Source: Loigolactobacillus backii (GTDB taxonomy: Bacteria > Bacillota > Bacilli > Lactobacillales > Lactobacillaceae). From it: 36,995 nucleotides of DNA. This document shows, piece by piece, positions 1 through 7,804 of the stretch. Within the stretch, counting starts at the first letter, position 1. Every line of letters starts with the position of its first letter. The position numbers were made by a program, and so were the translations under genes. The notes beneath the pieces were generated by a model. The model saw nothing but the letters and a program-made list of their open reading frames with translations, ran no database searches and was not told the DNA's origin. The stretch is from positions 1 through 36,995 of the forward strand of contig NZ_RHNQ01000023.1 in NCBI RefSeq assembly GCF_003946275.1. The letters are read 5' to 3'.

Positions 1-2
1 GT

Positions 3-78
3 GAGCTCTTTTTCTGCACAAAAATCCTGTTAATAGTTTACCATTTGTAAACTATCAACAGGAAAAAGTATAGAGCCC
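3..78. repeat. Palindromic element upstream of gnd, possible insertion-sequence end or MITE remnant
   Basis: Positions 25-41 and 47-63 form a 17-bp inverted repeat with one A-C mismatch around a 5-nt loop. Outside it, GAGCTCT at 3-9 and AGAGCCC at 72-78 can also pair, with one mismatch, so the whole segment is a nested palindrome. There is no T-run on the + side; on the - side the hairpin is followed by TTTTT. Read on the - strand, the right arm is GGCTCT, 8 nt, TCCTGTTGATAG, and the same motif with the same spacing recurs at 36811-36836. From memory this resembles terminal repeats of ISL3-family elements, but that was not checked. It could instead be a regulatory RNA hairpin in the gnd leader. 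Confidence 0.5.
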
Positions 79-142
79 TTTTATTTAGTGACTGTTTTTG
101 ATAGGATAAGAGTGTTAACTATTGAAGGAGGCTCAATGATTT

Positions 143-1567
143 ATGGAAAATAAAAAACCCCAAATTGGCGTTGTCGGTATGGCCGTCATGGGGAAGAACC
201 TAGCACTGAACATTGAGAGTCGCGGTTATACGGTTGCCATTTTCAACCGAACAGGCTCAAAAACAGAGGCTGTTGCCAAGGAGCACGCGGATAAGAATTT
301 GGTACCTAGCTATACGATTGAAGATTTTGTTGCATCACTGGAAAAACCACGTCGAATTATGATGATGGTTAAGGCCGGTGCAGCAACGGATGCTGTCATT
401 CAAGAAATTTTACCTTTATTGGATAAGGGTGATGTTTTAATTGATGGTGGTAATACCTTCTTCAAAGACACAATGCGCCGTAACGCAGAATTAGACAAGT
501 CCGGTATTAATTTTATTGGGACTGGTGTTTCTGGTGGCGAATTAGGTGCCTTACAAGGACCTTCGATGATGCCTGGTGGTCAAAAGGAAGCTTATGACTT
601 AGTTGCCCCGATCTTTGAAAAGATTGCCGCTAAAGCTAAAGATGGCAAGCCTTGTGTGACTTATATTGGGAACAATGGGGCTGGTCACTACGTTAAGATG
701 ATCCATAATGGGATTGAATACGGTGATGAAGAACTAATTGCTGAAAGCTATAACCTATTGAAAAATGTGGTTGGTTTATCCGTTAATGAAATTGCGGCTA
801 TTTTCTCCGATTGGAATAAAGGTGAATTAGATAGTTATTTGATCGACATCACTGCCGATATTTTAACGCGCAAAGATGATCTTGGTTCTGGTGAGCCAAT
901 TGTTGATAAAATTTTGGACCGGACAGCGAATAAGGGAACTGGTAAATGGAGTTCAAGTAACGCCTTAGAACTTGAAATTCCACAATCGCTAATTACGGAG
1001 TCCGTTTATGCACGTTATATTTCAATGATGAAAACTGAACGTGTTGCTGCAAGTAAGGTTTTACCAAAACCAGAGGGTAAAGTTTCTTTTGACAAGGACA
1101 GCGTTGTTGAAATGATCCGTAGAGCCCTATACTTCAGTAAAATTATGAGTTATGCCCAAGGCTTTGAACAAATGCGAATTGCCTCTAAACACTATGATTG
1201 GAATCTTCAATATGGTGAAATTGCTAGCATTTGGCGTGAGGGTTGTATTATTCGGGCACGCTTCTTGCAGAATATTACGGATGCTTACGACAAAGAACCC
1301 GAATTACAGAATTTACTACTGGATGATTACTTCAAAGATATTGCTAAACGGTATCAAGAAGCAGTTCGTGACTTAGTTGGTATTGCCGTTAAGGCTGGTG
1401 TGCCAATTCCTGGTTTCACTTCTGCAATTACTTACTATGATTCTTACCGTGCAGAACGATTACCAGCAAATATTATTCAGGCCCAACGCGATTTCTTTGG
1501 TGCCCACACTTATGAGCGGACAGATCGTGACGGTAGTTTCCATTATTCATGGTACAAAGAACAATAA
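143..1567 (+). CDS. gnd: 6-phosphogluconate dehydrogenase, decarboxylating (NADP-dependent type)
   Basis: Cytosolic enzyme of the oxidative pentose phosphate pathway: 6-phosphogluconate is oxidised and decarboxylated to ribulose 5-phosphate with NADP+ reduction. The 474-aa product has the usual length. The N-terminal Rossmann fold carries GVVGMAVMG at residues 9-17, followed by [17 protein letters not shown] at about 130-146 and the active-site segment around K185 with [10 protein letters not shown] at 188-197. The C-terminal all-helical dimerisation domain is complete and ends in the typical HYSWYKEQ. The ATG at 143 follows AAGGAGG at 125-131; the ATG at 136 is out of frame. The gene stands alone, with its own leader and a strong terminator behind it. 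It lies next to a CovR/ArlR-type two-component pair. Identification is secure. Confidence 0.97.
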   Translation: MENKKPQIGVVGMAVMGKNLALNIESRGYTVAIFNRTGSKTEAVAKEHADKNLVPSYTIEDFVASLEKPRRIMMMVKAGAATDAVIQEILPLLDKGDVLIDGGNTFFKDTMRRNAELDKSGINFIGTGVSGGELGALQGPSMMPGGQKEAYDLVAPIFEKIAAKAKDGKPCVTYIGNNGAGHYVKMIHNGIEYGDEELIAESYNLLKNVVGLSVNEIAAIFSDWNKGELDSYLIDITADILTRKDDLGSGEPIVDKILDRTANKGTGKWSSSNALELEIPQSLITESVYARYISMMKTERVAASKVLPKPEGKVSFDKDSVVEMIRRALYFSKIMSYAQGFEQMRIASKHYDWNLQYGEIASIWREGCIIRARFLQNITDAYDKEPELQNLLLDDYFKDIAKRYQEAVRDLVGIAVKAGVPIPGFTSAITYYDSYRAERLPANIIQAQRDFFGAHTYERTDRDGSFHYSWYKEQ

Positions 1568-1588
1568 AATTAATTCGTTTTTAAATTG

Positions 1589-1669
1589 ATGATATAAAAC
1601 ATGAGTCTATTGGGGTAGTTTTTAGTTAACTACCCAAGTAGAGCAACTTTTGTTTTATATCATTTTTTT
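1589..1669 (+). terminator. Long nested intrinsic terminator of gnd
   Basis: A 13-bp outer stem (1589-1601 with 1651-1663) runs into seven T at 1663-1669. Its interior holds a second perfect 8-bp stem, GGGTAGTT at 1613-1620 with AACTACCC at 1628-1635, and the bases between the two stems also largely pair. The structure is therefore one roughly 75-nt near-continuous hairpin, longer than a standard terminator. Confidence 0.85.
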
Positions 1670-1857
1670 ATCATTTTATGGTAATGGTCTGTGAGTTAGT
1701 TTAGAGGGAATTGGTGGCTTTTTTACACTATTCATGGTAAAATACTATTTTGTATGAGATATTTAATTATTAAAGTTTGAATTTAGTAAATAAAAAATAC
1801 GATTATGACGTAACACTGTGAAAATGTTAATAGTCTTTCAAGGAGTTGTGCGGTTGA

Positions 1858-2544
1858 ATGAGTAAAATTCTAATTATTGAAGATGAAAAAAATCTGGCCC
1901 GTTTTGTTGAGCTTGAATTGAAACATGAAGGTTATGAAACGGCTGTTCATTATAATGGACGAACAGGTTTAGATGCTGCGCTAGCAACTGATTGGGACGC
2001 CATCTTATTAGATTTAATGTTACCTGAGCTAAATGGTTTAGAAGTTTGTCGACGTGTTCGCCAAGTCAAGAACACACCAATTATTATGATGACGGCGCGG
2101 GACTCAGTTATTGATCGTGTTTCGGGGTTAGATCATGGTGCCGATGATTATATTGTTAAACCATTTGCCATCGAAGAACTATTGGCTCGTTTACGGGCTT
2201 TACTACGCCGGATTGATATTGAAGGCGAGCAAAATAACGCTAAGCAAACAACTGTTTCGTATCGAGATTTAACAATTGAGAAAGAAAATCGGGTTGTTAA
2301 ACGCGGTAATGAAACAATTGATTTGACGAAGCGCGAATACGAGCTGTTGTTAACGTTAATGGAAAATATCAACGTTGTGCTGGGCCGTGATGTTTTGTTA
2401 AACAAGGTTTGGGGCTATGAAAGTGAAGTCGAGACGAATGTAGTTGATGTTTATATTCGTTATTTACGAAATAAAATTGATCGAGACGGTGAGGAAAGCT
2501 ATATTCAAACCGTTCGTGGTACTGGGTACGTGATGCGCTCGTGA
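1858..2544 (+). CDS. OmpR/PhoB-family response regulator, CovR (CsrR)/ArlR type
   Basis: DNA-binding response regulator of 228 aa. The receiver domain (about 1-115) has the acidic pocket E8-D9, phospho-acceptor D52 in LLDLMLP and conserved K101 in [11 protein letters not shown]. The winged-helix domain (about 130-226) has LTKREYELL and ends in [14 protein letters not shown]. By recall, stretches such as [31 protein letters not shown] and [12 protein letters not shown] match streptococcal CovR very closely and staphylococcal ArlR well; orthology was not tested. The ATG at 1858 follows AAGGAG at 1840-1845 with rather long spacing (12 nt). The stop overlaps the kinase start by 4 nt, so the two are translationally coupled. 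The regulon cannot be read here; relatives control surface, adhesion and stress genes. Confidence 0.93.
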   Translation: MSKILIIEDEKNLARFVELELKHEGYETAVHYNGRTGLDAALATDWDAILLDLMLPELNGLEVCRRVRQVKNTPIIMMTARDSVIDRVSGLDHGADDYIVKPFAIEELLARLRALLRRIDIEGEQNNAKQTTVSYRDLTIEKENRVVKRGNETIDLTKREYELLLTLMENINVVLGRDVLLNKVWGYESEVETNVVDVYIRYLRNKIDRDGEESYIQTVRGTGYVMRS

Positions 2545-4085
2545 AATCCATCACTGCTGATAAACAACAAAAGCGGGCTCGACGTTTTTCATTAAAATGG
2601 AAGTGGGCGTTGGGTGCCGCTTTTGGTGTATTCATTGTTTTTGCCATCTTTTCAATTTTAATTTTTAATTGCTTTACTGCCATTATGTTAGGTCAAGAAC
2701 AGACTAACTTACGTGATACGATGACGCTAGTGGTTGAGCGCCTAAATAATCAGTCCGACACCTTGACGCACGCAACTGTTTTACCATACCTTCGTCCTGA
2801 TTTGGCAACGCCGGCAGACGAGGTTCCTAAAAGTGATCAAAACGCGAAGAAAAACATCTATACTGATTCGATTATTGTTAAATTAGCCCGTGAGGATGTG
2901 ACCGTCAGCGTTTATAATCCTAATGGTAAGTCAATTTTTGCTTCACGGAATATCCCAACAAAATTTAAAAAGACAGCCAATATTGATATTGAGCGAACAA
3001 AGATTCATGGCGTGAACGGCTTTATTGGTCGGCGGCCAATTCGTTCACGAACTACTGGTAAAATTATCGGTTACGCGCAGGTGACGACACAACTGGGAAC
3101 CTTACGCAAGGATCAGAATCAACTGTTGAAGGCCTTTTTTGGGATTGGGTTACTTGCTTTTTTGATTAGTGGATTAGTGGGGTACCTTTTGGCCAGTTAT
3201 TTCATGCGGCCGATTAAATCAATGACTGATACGATTGATATTATCAAGAATGATCCACAATCGGCGGAACGGATTCCCCAAGTAAAGCGAAATGATGAAT
3301 TAGCCGATTTGGCCAACCTTTTTAATGATATGCTGGATCGAATGCAGCGTTACATTGAACAGCAGGAAGAATTTGTTGAAGATGTTTCACATGAATTGCG
3401 CACCCCGGTCGCAATTATTGAGGGCCACTTACAAATGTTGAACCGTTGGGGAAAAGATGATCCTGAGGTTTTGGCCGAGTCAATTAGTGCTTCCGTCCAG
3501 GAAATCACCCGAATGAAGAGCTTAGTCCAAGAGATGTTGGATCTAACTCGCGCAGAACAAGTTGAGGTTCATTACCCTCACGCAAAGACTGACGTTAAGG
3601 ACGTTACGCAGCAAGTCTTCAATAATTTCAAACTAATTCATCCTGATTTTACGTTTACCTTGGACGATGATCTTGATCAACCAACGATCGTTAAGATTTA
3701 TCGTGATCACTTTGAGCAAATTATGATTATTTTGATGGACAATGCCGTCAAGTATTCTGAAAAACGACAAGAAGTTCATTTGTCAATTGCACGTACTGGT
3801 AATCAAGTCGAAATTGCTGTGCAGGACTTTGGCGAAGGAATTGCTGAAGCAGACCTTGCACGAGTCTTTAATCGTTTCTACCGGGTTGATAAGGCCCGTA
3901 GCCGCGATAAAGGGGGCAATGGTTTAGGCCTGTCAATTGCTCAACGCTTGGTTGATAGCTACCATGGTAAAATTTCGGCAGAAAGTGTACTGGGTAGTGG
4001 CACGATTCTTCGAATGAGCTTTCCTATTTTAAATACGTTGCCTAAGGGTGAGTCGCCAATAGCGACAACTGATGATTCGAAGTAA
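2541..4085 (+). CDS. Membrane sensor histidine kinase, partner of the CovR/ArlR-type regulator
   Basis: 514-aa HisKA-type kinase starting with GTG inside the regulator's stop (GTGA overlap). Visible order: basic N-terminus; transmembrane segment about 22-48; an extracytoplasmic domain of about 145 residues; second transmembrane segment about 198-221; HAMP linker about 222-275; phospho-acceptor H284 in [12 protein letters not shown]; then N box around MDNAVKYS (399-406), G1 DFGEGI (429-434), F box [10 protein letters not shown] (445-454) and G2 [10 protein letters not shown] (458-467). All catalytic motifs are intact. The sensor domain matches nothing I can name, so the stimulus is unknown. 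Architecture and context fit CovS/ArlS-type kinases. A bidirectional terminator separates it from the convergent yidC. Confidence 0.93.
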   Translation: MKSITADKQQKRARRFSLKWKWALGAAFGVFIVFAIFSILIFNCFTAIMLGQEQTNLRDTMTLVVERLNNQSDTLTHATVLPYLRPDLATPADEVPKSDQNAKKNIYTDSIIVKLAREDVTVSVYNPNGKSIFASRNIPTKFKKTANIDIERTKIHGVNGFIGRRPIRSRTTGKIIGYAQVTTQLGTLRKDQNQLLKAFFGIGLLAFLISGLVGYLLASYFMRPIKSMTDTIDIIKNDPQSAERIPQVKRNDELADLANLFNDMLDRMQRYIEQQEEFVEDVSHELRTPVAIIEGHLQMLNRWGKDDPEVLAESISASVQEITRMKSLVQEMLDLTRAEQVEVHYPHAKTDVKDVTQQVFNNFKLIHPDFTFTLDDDLDQPTIVKIYRDHFEQIMIILMDNAVKYSEKRQEVHLSIARTGNQVEIAVQDFGEGIAEADLARVFNRFYRVDKARSRDKGGNGLGLSIAQRLVDSYHGKISAESVLGSGTILRMSFPILNTLPKGESPIATTDDSK

Positions 4086-4113
4086 AGCGTTGCTAAATGA
4101 TAGTTTAATAACT

Positions 4114-4152
4114 AAAAAACGTCACTGACAATTTTGTCAGTGACGTTTTTTT
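4114..4152. terminator. Bidirectional terminator between the kinase gene and yidC
   Basis: The arms AAAAAACGTCACTGACAA and TTGTCAGTGACGTTTTTT are perfect complements around a tiny loop, with a run of T on the + side (4146-4152) and of A at the start (T-run for the - strand). The two convergent genes end on either side, 28 nt and 2 nt away. Confidence 0.93.
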
Positions 4153-4154
4153 AA

Positions 4155-5108
4155 TTACCGTTCGTGGTGTTGTTTACCAGAATTACGATTCTTTTGATTA
4201 GAATTTGCGTTTGGCTTAGCCGCTACTTTTTTAGGCTTAGTAGCAGGTTTAACAGTTTCTTCCACGGGTTTAACAACTTGCTTAGGTGGATTCTTCTTTA
4301 ATTCTTCGGCCACTTCGGCCTTAATTTTTGGCATATAGTAGAAATTTGTAATAACTGTCTGTAAAATGGCTAGTAAGCCGCCAGCCAAGAAGTATAGGCC
4401 TAAACCAGCCGGGGAGGCCAAGGAAATGAAGAAGGTCATGGCCGGACTCATTAACATCATCGTCTTCATTTGTTGTTTCTGGCTTTCTGGTAGTCCAATT
4501 AAGGAAATGTAGCCCTGAATGACGTAGGTTAACGTTGCAAGGATTGTGATCACTAGGTTAGTTTGACCTAGGCTAATTCCCATAAAGGTACTCTTAAAAA
4601 GTACTGGGTCATACTGGATGGCCATATATAAGGCAGAGAAAATAGGTAACTGAATTAATAGTGGTAAGCAGCCAATGCCGCCGGTCATACTGACACCGTT
4701 GTCTTTGTAAAGTGTCATCATTTCCTGACTAATTGCAGTCCGTTCTTCATTAGTTTGTGCAGCCTTTTGGCGTTTTTGAATATCATCCATTTGTGGTTTA
4801 ATTGCGGCCATCTTTTGTTGTTGCCGGGTTGATTTCTTAGATTGGCTTAGCATTAATGGTAAGAGAATTAAACGAACAACGAGTGTGATAATTAAAATTG
4901 CCCAACCATAGTTAGGTGGATTACCGAAAAGTTTTGCGATCCAGGTGATCAAGTGCTGCATCGGTAGACCAAGGAACTTATAAATTGGTCCGTAAAGAAA
5001 ACCAGTAGGTGGTGTTCGATGAATTTGTTGGTTTGAACAAGCCGATAAGAATAAAGTTAAAACCGTAAAAAGTCCGCCGTAAGTAATTAGGCGTTTAGAT
5101 TGCTTCAT
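4155..5108 (-). CDS. yidC: Membrane protein insertase of the YidC/OxaA/SpoIIIJ family, lipoprotein type
   Basis: 317-aa insertase that helps place proteins in the cytoplasmic membrane, alone or with SecYEG. The N-terminus is a lipoprotein signal with lipobox LSAC (cysteine 24), as in Gram-positive YidC homologues. It is followed by the conserved core WIAKLFGNPPNYGWAILIIT, a cytoplasmic charged loop with QQQKMAAIKPQMDDIQKRQK, GGIGCLPLLIQLPIFSALY and several further membrane helices. The C-terminal tail (about 270-317) is rich in K, P and N, and such tails interact with ribosomes in relatives. ATG preceded by GAAAGGA. It has its own promoter (5145-5173) and lies 72 nt downstream of the acylphosphatase gene, the usual neighbour in Lactobacillales. 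Most of these genomes carry a second YidC elsewhere; which paralogue this is remains open. Confidence 0.95.
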   Translation of the reverse strand: MKQSKRLITYGGLFTVLTLFLSACSNQQIHRTPPTGFLYGPIYKFLGLPMQHLITWIAKLFGNPPNYGWAILIITLVVRLILLPLMLSQSKKSTRQQQKMAAIKPQMDDIQKRQKAAQTNEERTAISQEMMTLYKDNGVSMTGGIGCLPLLIQLPIFSALYMAIQYDPVLFKSTFMGISLGQTNLVITILATLTYVIQGYISLIGLPESQKQQMKTMMLMSPAMTFFISLASPAGLGLYFLAGGLLAILQTVITNFYYMPKIKAEVAEELKKNPPKQVVKPVEETVKPATKPKKVAAKPNANSNQKNRNSGKQHHER

Positions 5109-5144
5109 TTATTTAATTCCTTTCAAGGTAAAGTCTTCTAGAAT

Positions 5145-5173
5145 ACTATACTTGAAGGAAATCAATTTTTCAA
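5145..5173 (-). promoter_or_regulatory. Sigma-A promoter for yidC
   Basis: On the - strand TTGAAA (5173-5168), a 17-nt spacer and TATAGT (5150-5145), ending about 36 nt upstream of the yidC start. Both hexamers match consensus in 5 of 6 positions, so yidC can be transcribed separately from the acylphosphatase gene. Confidence 0.75.
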
Positions 5174-5180
5174 TGAGACT

Positions 5181-5453
5181 TTAGTCGGTTACTTGAAAGC
5201 CGTGGTAGTTACTTGGCTTAATTTCTTCAAGGTCAACGCGCGTTACTTTGCCGTAGGGTGAGGGTGATGCCTTAATTGAAGAGATAAATTTCTCAATTTG
5301 TTTGTTACTACCACTGGCCTCGATGTAGACTGACCCATCAATTAAGTTACGCACAATACCGCTAACACCAATTTTATCTGCTAAGCGTTTGGTTGAGAAG
5401 CGAAAACCAACGCCTTGGACACGACCGAATACAGTCAATTGAACAGTACGCAT
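5181..5453 (-). CDS. acyP: Acylphosphatase
   Basis: 90-aa small cytosolic enzyme that hydrolyses acyl phosphates such as acetyl phosphate and carbamoyl phosphate. The signature GRVQGVGFR (residues 10-18) contains catalytic R18, and GIVRNLIDGSV supplies catalytic N36; the domain ends in the typical YHGFQV. The length equals the family norm. ATG with a strong AAAGGAGG. It precedes yidC on the same strand and is divergent from the TrmH-type methyltransferase gene; this acyP/yidC/trmH cluster is common in lactobacilli. Its physiological substrate in bacteria is uncertain. Confidence 0.95.
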   Translation of the reverse strand: MRTVQLTVFGRVQGVGFRFSTKRLADKIGVSGIVRNLIDGSVYIEASGSNKQIEKFISSIKASPSPYGKVTRVDLEEIKPSNYHGFQVTD

Positions 5454-5508
5454 TCTTTAGCCTCCTTTTTCGATTCCATTTAATGAACAGCAATAAATTT
5501 AAAAATCA

Positions 5509-5517
5509 TGGTATAAT
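5509..5517 (+). promoter_or_regulatory. Extended -10 promoter for the TrmH-type methyltransferase gene
   Basis: TGG followed by a perfect TATAAT (5512-5517), i.e. an extended -10 (TGnTATAAT), 26 nt before the GTG start. No good -35 is seen 16-18 nt upstream, which fits an extended -10 promoter. The transcript would have a very short leader. Confidence 0.65.
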
Positions 5518-5543
5518 GCAGAAAAAATGAAGGACGTGTTTTT

Positions 5544-6302
5544 GTGTCATTAATCCAATCTTCCAAGAACAATTATATCAAAGACTTACGCAAGTTGGCG
5601 CGAAAAAAGGAGCGTTTGGCCCAACAACGTTATTTAATTGAGGGAATTCACTTAGTTAAGGAAGTACTTAAGTCAAACGCTAAAGTTCAAGCCGTGTTAG
5701 CAACCGAAGCTTTTGAACAAAGCGCGTGGCTTGATGGGGTTGCCGTTCAGTGGATTTCAGGGGAAGTTGCTAAGACGTTGGGGGAGACGATTACAACGCA
5801 AGGAATCTTTGCCGTAATTGAGTTACCCGAACTGGAAAGACCCGCAACTTTAAATGGTGCGTGGTTACTTTTGGACCAAATTCAAGATCCGGGAAATATC
5901 GGAACAATGGTTCGAACAGCAGATGCCGCCGGTTTTAATGGTGTTGTGTTGGGCCAGGATAGTGCTGACTTATATAGTCCCAAGGTAGTCCGATCAATGC
6001 AGGGAAGTCAATTTCACATTACAATTTACGAGTCCGATTTACTAACCTGGTTTGCCGATTTTAAGGCAGCGGGAATACCTGTTTACGGAAGCGAGTTAAA
6101 CGAAGGCGCCGCTGATTTCCGAACAATTAAGTCTCAAAATGATTTTGCGTTAGTTATGGGGAATGAAGGAAACGGAATGCAGGCGTCGTTATTAGAAATG
6201 ACAACAAAAAACCTGTATATCCCCATAAAAGGGCAGGCAGAGTCACTAAACGTTGCTGTTGCGGCCGGCATTTTAATGTTTCAATTAAGCGCTACCAATT
6301 AA
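5544..6302 (+). CDS. TrmH/SpoU-family RNA 2'-O-methyltransferase (YsgA-like)
   Basis: 252-aa SPOUT-class enzyme that transfers methyl from S-adenosylmethionine to a ribose 2'-OH, most likely in rRNA. An N-terminal substrate-binding domain (about 1-95, basic, with RYLIEGIHLVKEVL) is followed by the knotted catalytic domain. The latter has motif 1 QDPGNIGTMVRTADAAG, motif 2 ALVMGNEGNGM and motif 3 IPIKGQAESLNVAVAAGILMF, all intact. GTG start with a weak AAGGA site; no ATG of the right frame is nearby. The exact nucleotide modified is unknown for this subgroup. It is divergent from acyP and followed after about 110 nt by an HD-domain gene. Confidence 0.92.
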   Translation: MSLIQSSKNNYIKDLRKLARKKERLAQQRYLIEGIHLVKEVLKSNAKVQAVLATEAFEQSAWLDGVAVQWISGEVAKTLGETITTQGIFAVIELPELERPATLNGAWLLLDQIQDPGNIGTMVRTADAAGFNGVVLGQDSADLYSPKVVRSMQGSQFHITIYESDLLTWFADFKAAGIPVYGSELNEGAADFRTIKSQNDFALVMGNEGNGMQASLLEMTTKNLYIPIKGQAESLNVAVAAGILMFQLSATN

Positions 6303-6412
6303 AGCTTAAGTTTCTTTAATATTCAAGGATATTGTTCGCAATTTTCTTAGGAATGGATTAAACTGAATTTAATTAGGGTAAGATTAATTCATTGAAGAAA
6401 GGCAGCCATTGA

Positions 6413-6931
6413 ATGAAAAAAACTTTAAACTGGCAAGATGATCAGGCATACGTAAATGAAGTTGCTGATTTATTAGAGACCGACGCTGTTAAACGACTAG
6501 CTGATTACACGCAGCACCATTTTTCTAACCGACTAGAACATTCAATTCATGTTTCTTACCGTAGTTATCTAATTGCCAAGAGGCTTAAGTTGGATACTCG
6601 GGCAACTGCGCGTGGTGGTCTTTTACACGACCTATTCTATTATGATTGGCGGACAACTAAGTTTGATCTGGGCACCCATGCTTATATTCATCCGCGAATT
6701 GCGTTACGTAATGCAGAAAAATTGACTCAATTATCGAAAAAAGAAAAAGATATTATTATTAAGCATATGTGGGGTGCAACAGTTGCGCCGCCACGTTATC
6801 CAGAGAGCTTAATTGTTTCAGTGGTTGATGATTATTGTGCCATTGATGAATACGCGATTCCTGAAGCGACTAAGCTAAGACAGTCGTTTAAGCAGCGAGT
6901 GTTAAATCTTACAACCAAACTAAATGGCTAA
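6413..6931 (+). CDS. HD-domain protein, putative metal-dependent phosphohydrolase
   Basis: 172-aa cytosolic protein. It has the HD-superfamily metal-binding pattern: histidine in LEHSIHVSYRS (H43 or H46), the HD doublet in GGLLHDLFYYDW (H72-D73), a later histidine in IIIKHMWGATV and an acidic pair in SVVDDYCAIDE. Members hydrolyse nucleotides or other phosphoesters, but no substrate can be assigned. The ATG at 6413 is preceded by GAAAGG. It follows the TrmH-type gene in the same direction and ends just before a long-interior terminator. Similar short HD proteins occur near pheST in lactobacilli, as I recall. Confidence 0.88.
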   Translation: MKKTLNWQDDQAYVNEVADLLETDAVKRLADYTQHHFSNRLEHSIHVSYRSYLIAKRLKLDTRATARGGLLHDLFYYDWRTTKFDLGTHAYIHPRIALRNAEKLTQLSKKEKDIIIKHMWGATVAPPRYPESLIVSVVDDYCAIDEYAIPEATKLRQSFKQRVLNLTTKLNG

Positions 6932-6942
6932 CACTAGGGAGT

Positions 6943-7025
6943 GGGACAAAAGTTGTTTTTGGTGCACATTCCAGAATAATGCTCAGAAATAGTAAGTGGC
7001 TAGGACTTTTGTCCCGGCTTTTTTT
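6943..7025 (+). terminator. Long-interior terminator after the HD-domain gene
   Basis: GGGACAAAAGT (6943-6953) pairs perfectly with ACTTTTGTCCC (7005-7015), followed by GGC and seven T (7019-7025). About 50 nt lie inside the stem. Hairpins with GGGACA/TGTCCC ends and long interiors are frequent in lactobacilli. Confidence 0.8.
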
Positions 7026-7068
7026 GTTACTTGTCTGGAATTTGAAGATGGCGCTTTGGTCAGATAGG

Positions 7069-7098
7069 TTTACTTTTTTAAAGTAAGTATGCTAGAAT
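7069..7098 (+). promoter_or_regulatory. Promoter of the HxlR-type regulator gene
   Basis: TTTACT (7069-7074), an 18-nt spacer and TAGAAT (7093-7098), the latter preceded by TGC, an extended -10. The -10 ends 18 nt before the ATG, so the leader is very short. Confidence 0.6.
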
Positions 7099-7116
7099 AA
7101 TTTCGAGGTGAGAACT

Positions 7117-7488
7117 ATGACAGAAAAGACGGTTGCAGAATGTCAAAGCGAGCAGTTTCACTTATGCCCTAAATTTCAAAAAACTTTTACAATTCTTGGA
7201 AAAAAATGGAATGGTTTAATTGTCGACGTTCTTCTCGAAGATGGTACGCAACGCTTTAAAGATTTAGCAAAAAAAGTTCCTAAGTGTAGCGACCGGGTAT
7301 TAGTTGAACGTTTAAAAGAACTTGAGCAAGAAAAAATTGTTGAAAGAAAAACTTATTCTGATTCAGCACTAATTGAATACCAATTAACGCCGCAAGGTCA
7401 GGATCTTGAACAGGTTATTACTGCCGTTCATAGTTGGTCGGATACTTGGCTTGACGCAAAGCAATGTGTTGAGGAGTTGACGCACTAG
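7117..7488 (+). CDS. HxlR-family winged-helix transcriptional regulator
   Basis: 123-aa DNA-binding protein. The HxlR domain (about 15-105) shows CPKFQKTFTILGKKWNGLIVDVLL, then FKDLAKKVPKCSDRVLVERLKELE as recognition region and KTYSDSALIEYQLTPQG as wing. Four cysteines are present (C9, C17, C57, C117); some HxlR proteins sense electrophiles or oxidants through cysteine, so a redox role is possible but unproven. The ATG at 7117 was chosen because GAGGTG (7105-7110) is a ribosome site 6 nt upstream; the in-frame GTG at 7108 lies inside that site. The 3' end contains the promoter of the downstream T-box/pheST unit. No obvious target gene is adjacent. Confidence 0.9.
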   Translation: MTEKTVAECQSEQFHLCPKFQKTFTILGKKWNGLIVDVLLEDGTQRFKDLAKKVPKCSDRVLVERLKELEQEKIVERKTYSDSALIEYQLTPQGQDLEQVITAVHSWSDTWLDAKQCVEELTH

Positions 7489-7504
7489 GCTTTTGTGCTA
7501 CAAT
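7477..7504 (+). promoter_or_regulatory. Promoter of the T-box-pheST operon
   Basis: TTGACG (7477-7482), a 16-nt spacer and TACAAT (7499-7504). The -35 lies within the last codons of the HxlR-type gene. Transcription would begin near 7511, at the 5' edge of the T-box leader. Confidence 0.7.
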
Positions 7505-7510
7505 TAATAC

Positions 7511-7759
7511 CAGTTTAAAAATGCAGATGGAAACTAGTAATTAAGCTTAGCCGTTCAGAAAGTTGACTATTTTGATGGAAGGTCAACCGACTATGCTTGG
7601 TGAATTTCACTTCCGGAGTTGGCTTTGGGCGTGCATAGCACAAATAAAGTTCCGGCACAGGCCGTTATCCTGTCTGAGTGCACACCTTTTTTAATTATGG
7701 CTTGTGAACTAGGGTGGTAACGCGAAACCTCGTCCCTTTATTAGGGTGGGGTTTTTTTT
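7511..7759 (+). promoter_or_regulatory. T-box riboswitch leader specific for tRNA-Phe
   Basis: The 250-nt leader has the features of a T-box regulator upstream of an aminoacyl-tRNA synthetase. The core AGGGTGGTAACGCG is at 7711-7724; its TGGT fits tRNA-Phe, whose discriminator base is A. A stem III-like hairpin (ACAGG/CCTGT) lies near 7656-7672. An intrinsic terminator follows at about 7726-7759, with CCTCGTCCCT pairing to AGGGTGGGG before eight T. A Phe codon TTC at about 7606-7608 lies where the specifier loop is expected, with a second TTC at 7611-7613, so the exact register is uncertain. Uncharged tRNA-Phe would stabilise the antiterminator and allow pheST expression. Confidence 0.93.
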
Positions 7760-7804
7760 GTGTCAAAAATAAACAGCTGTTAATTCAGTTAAAGGAGATT
7801 GAAT

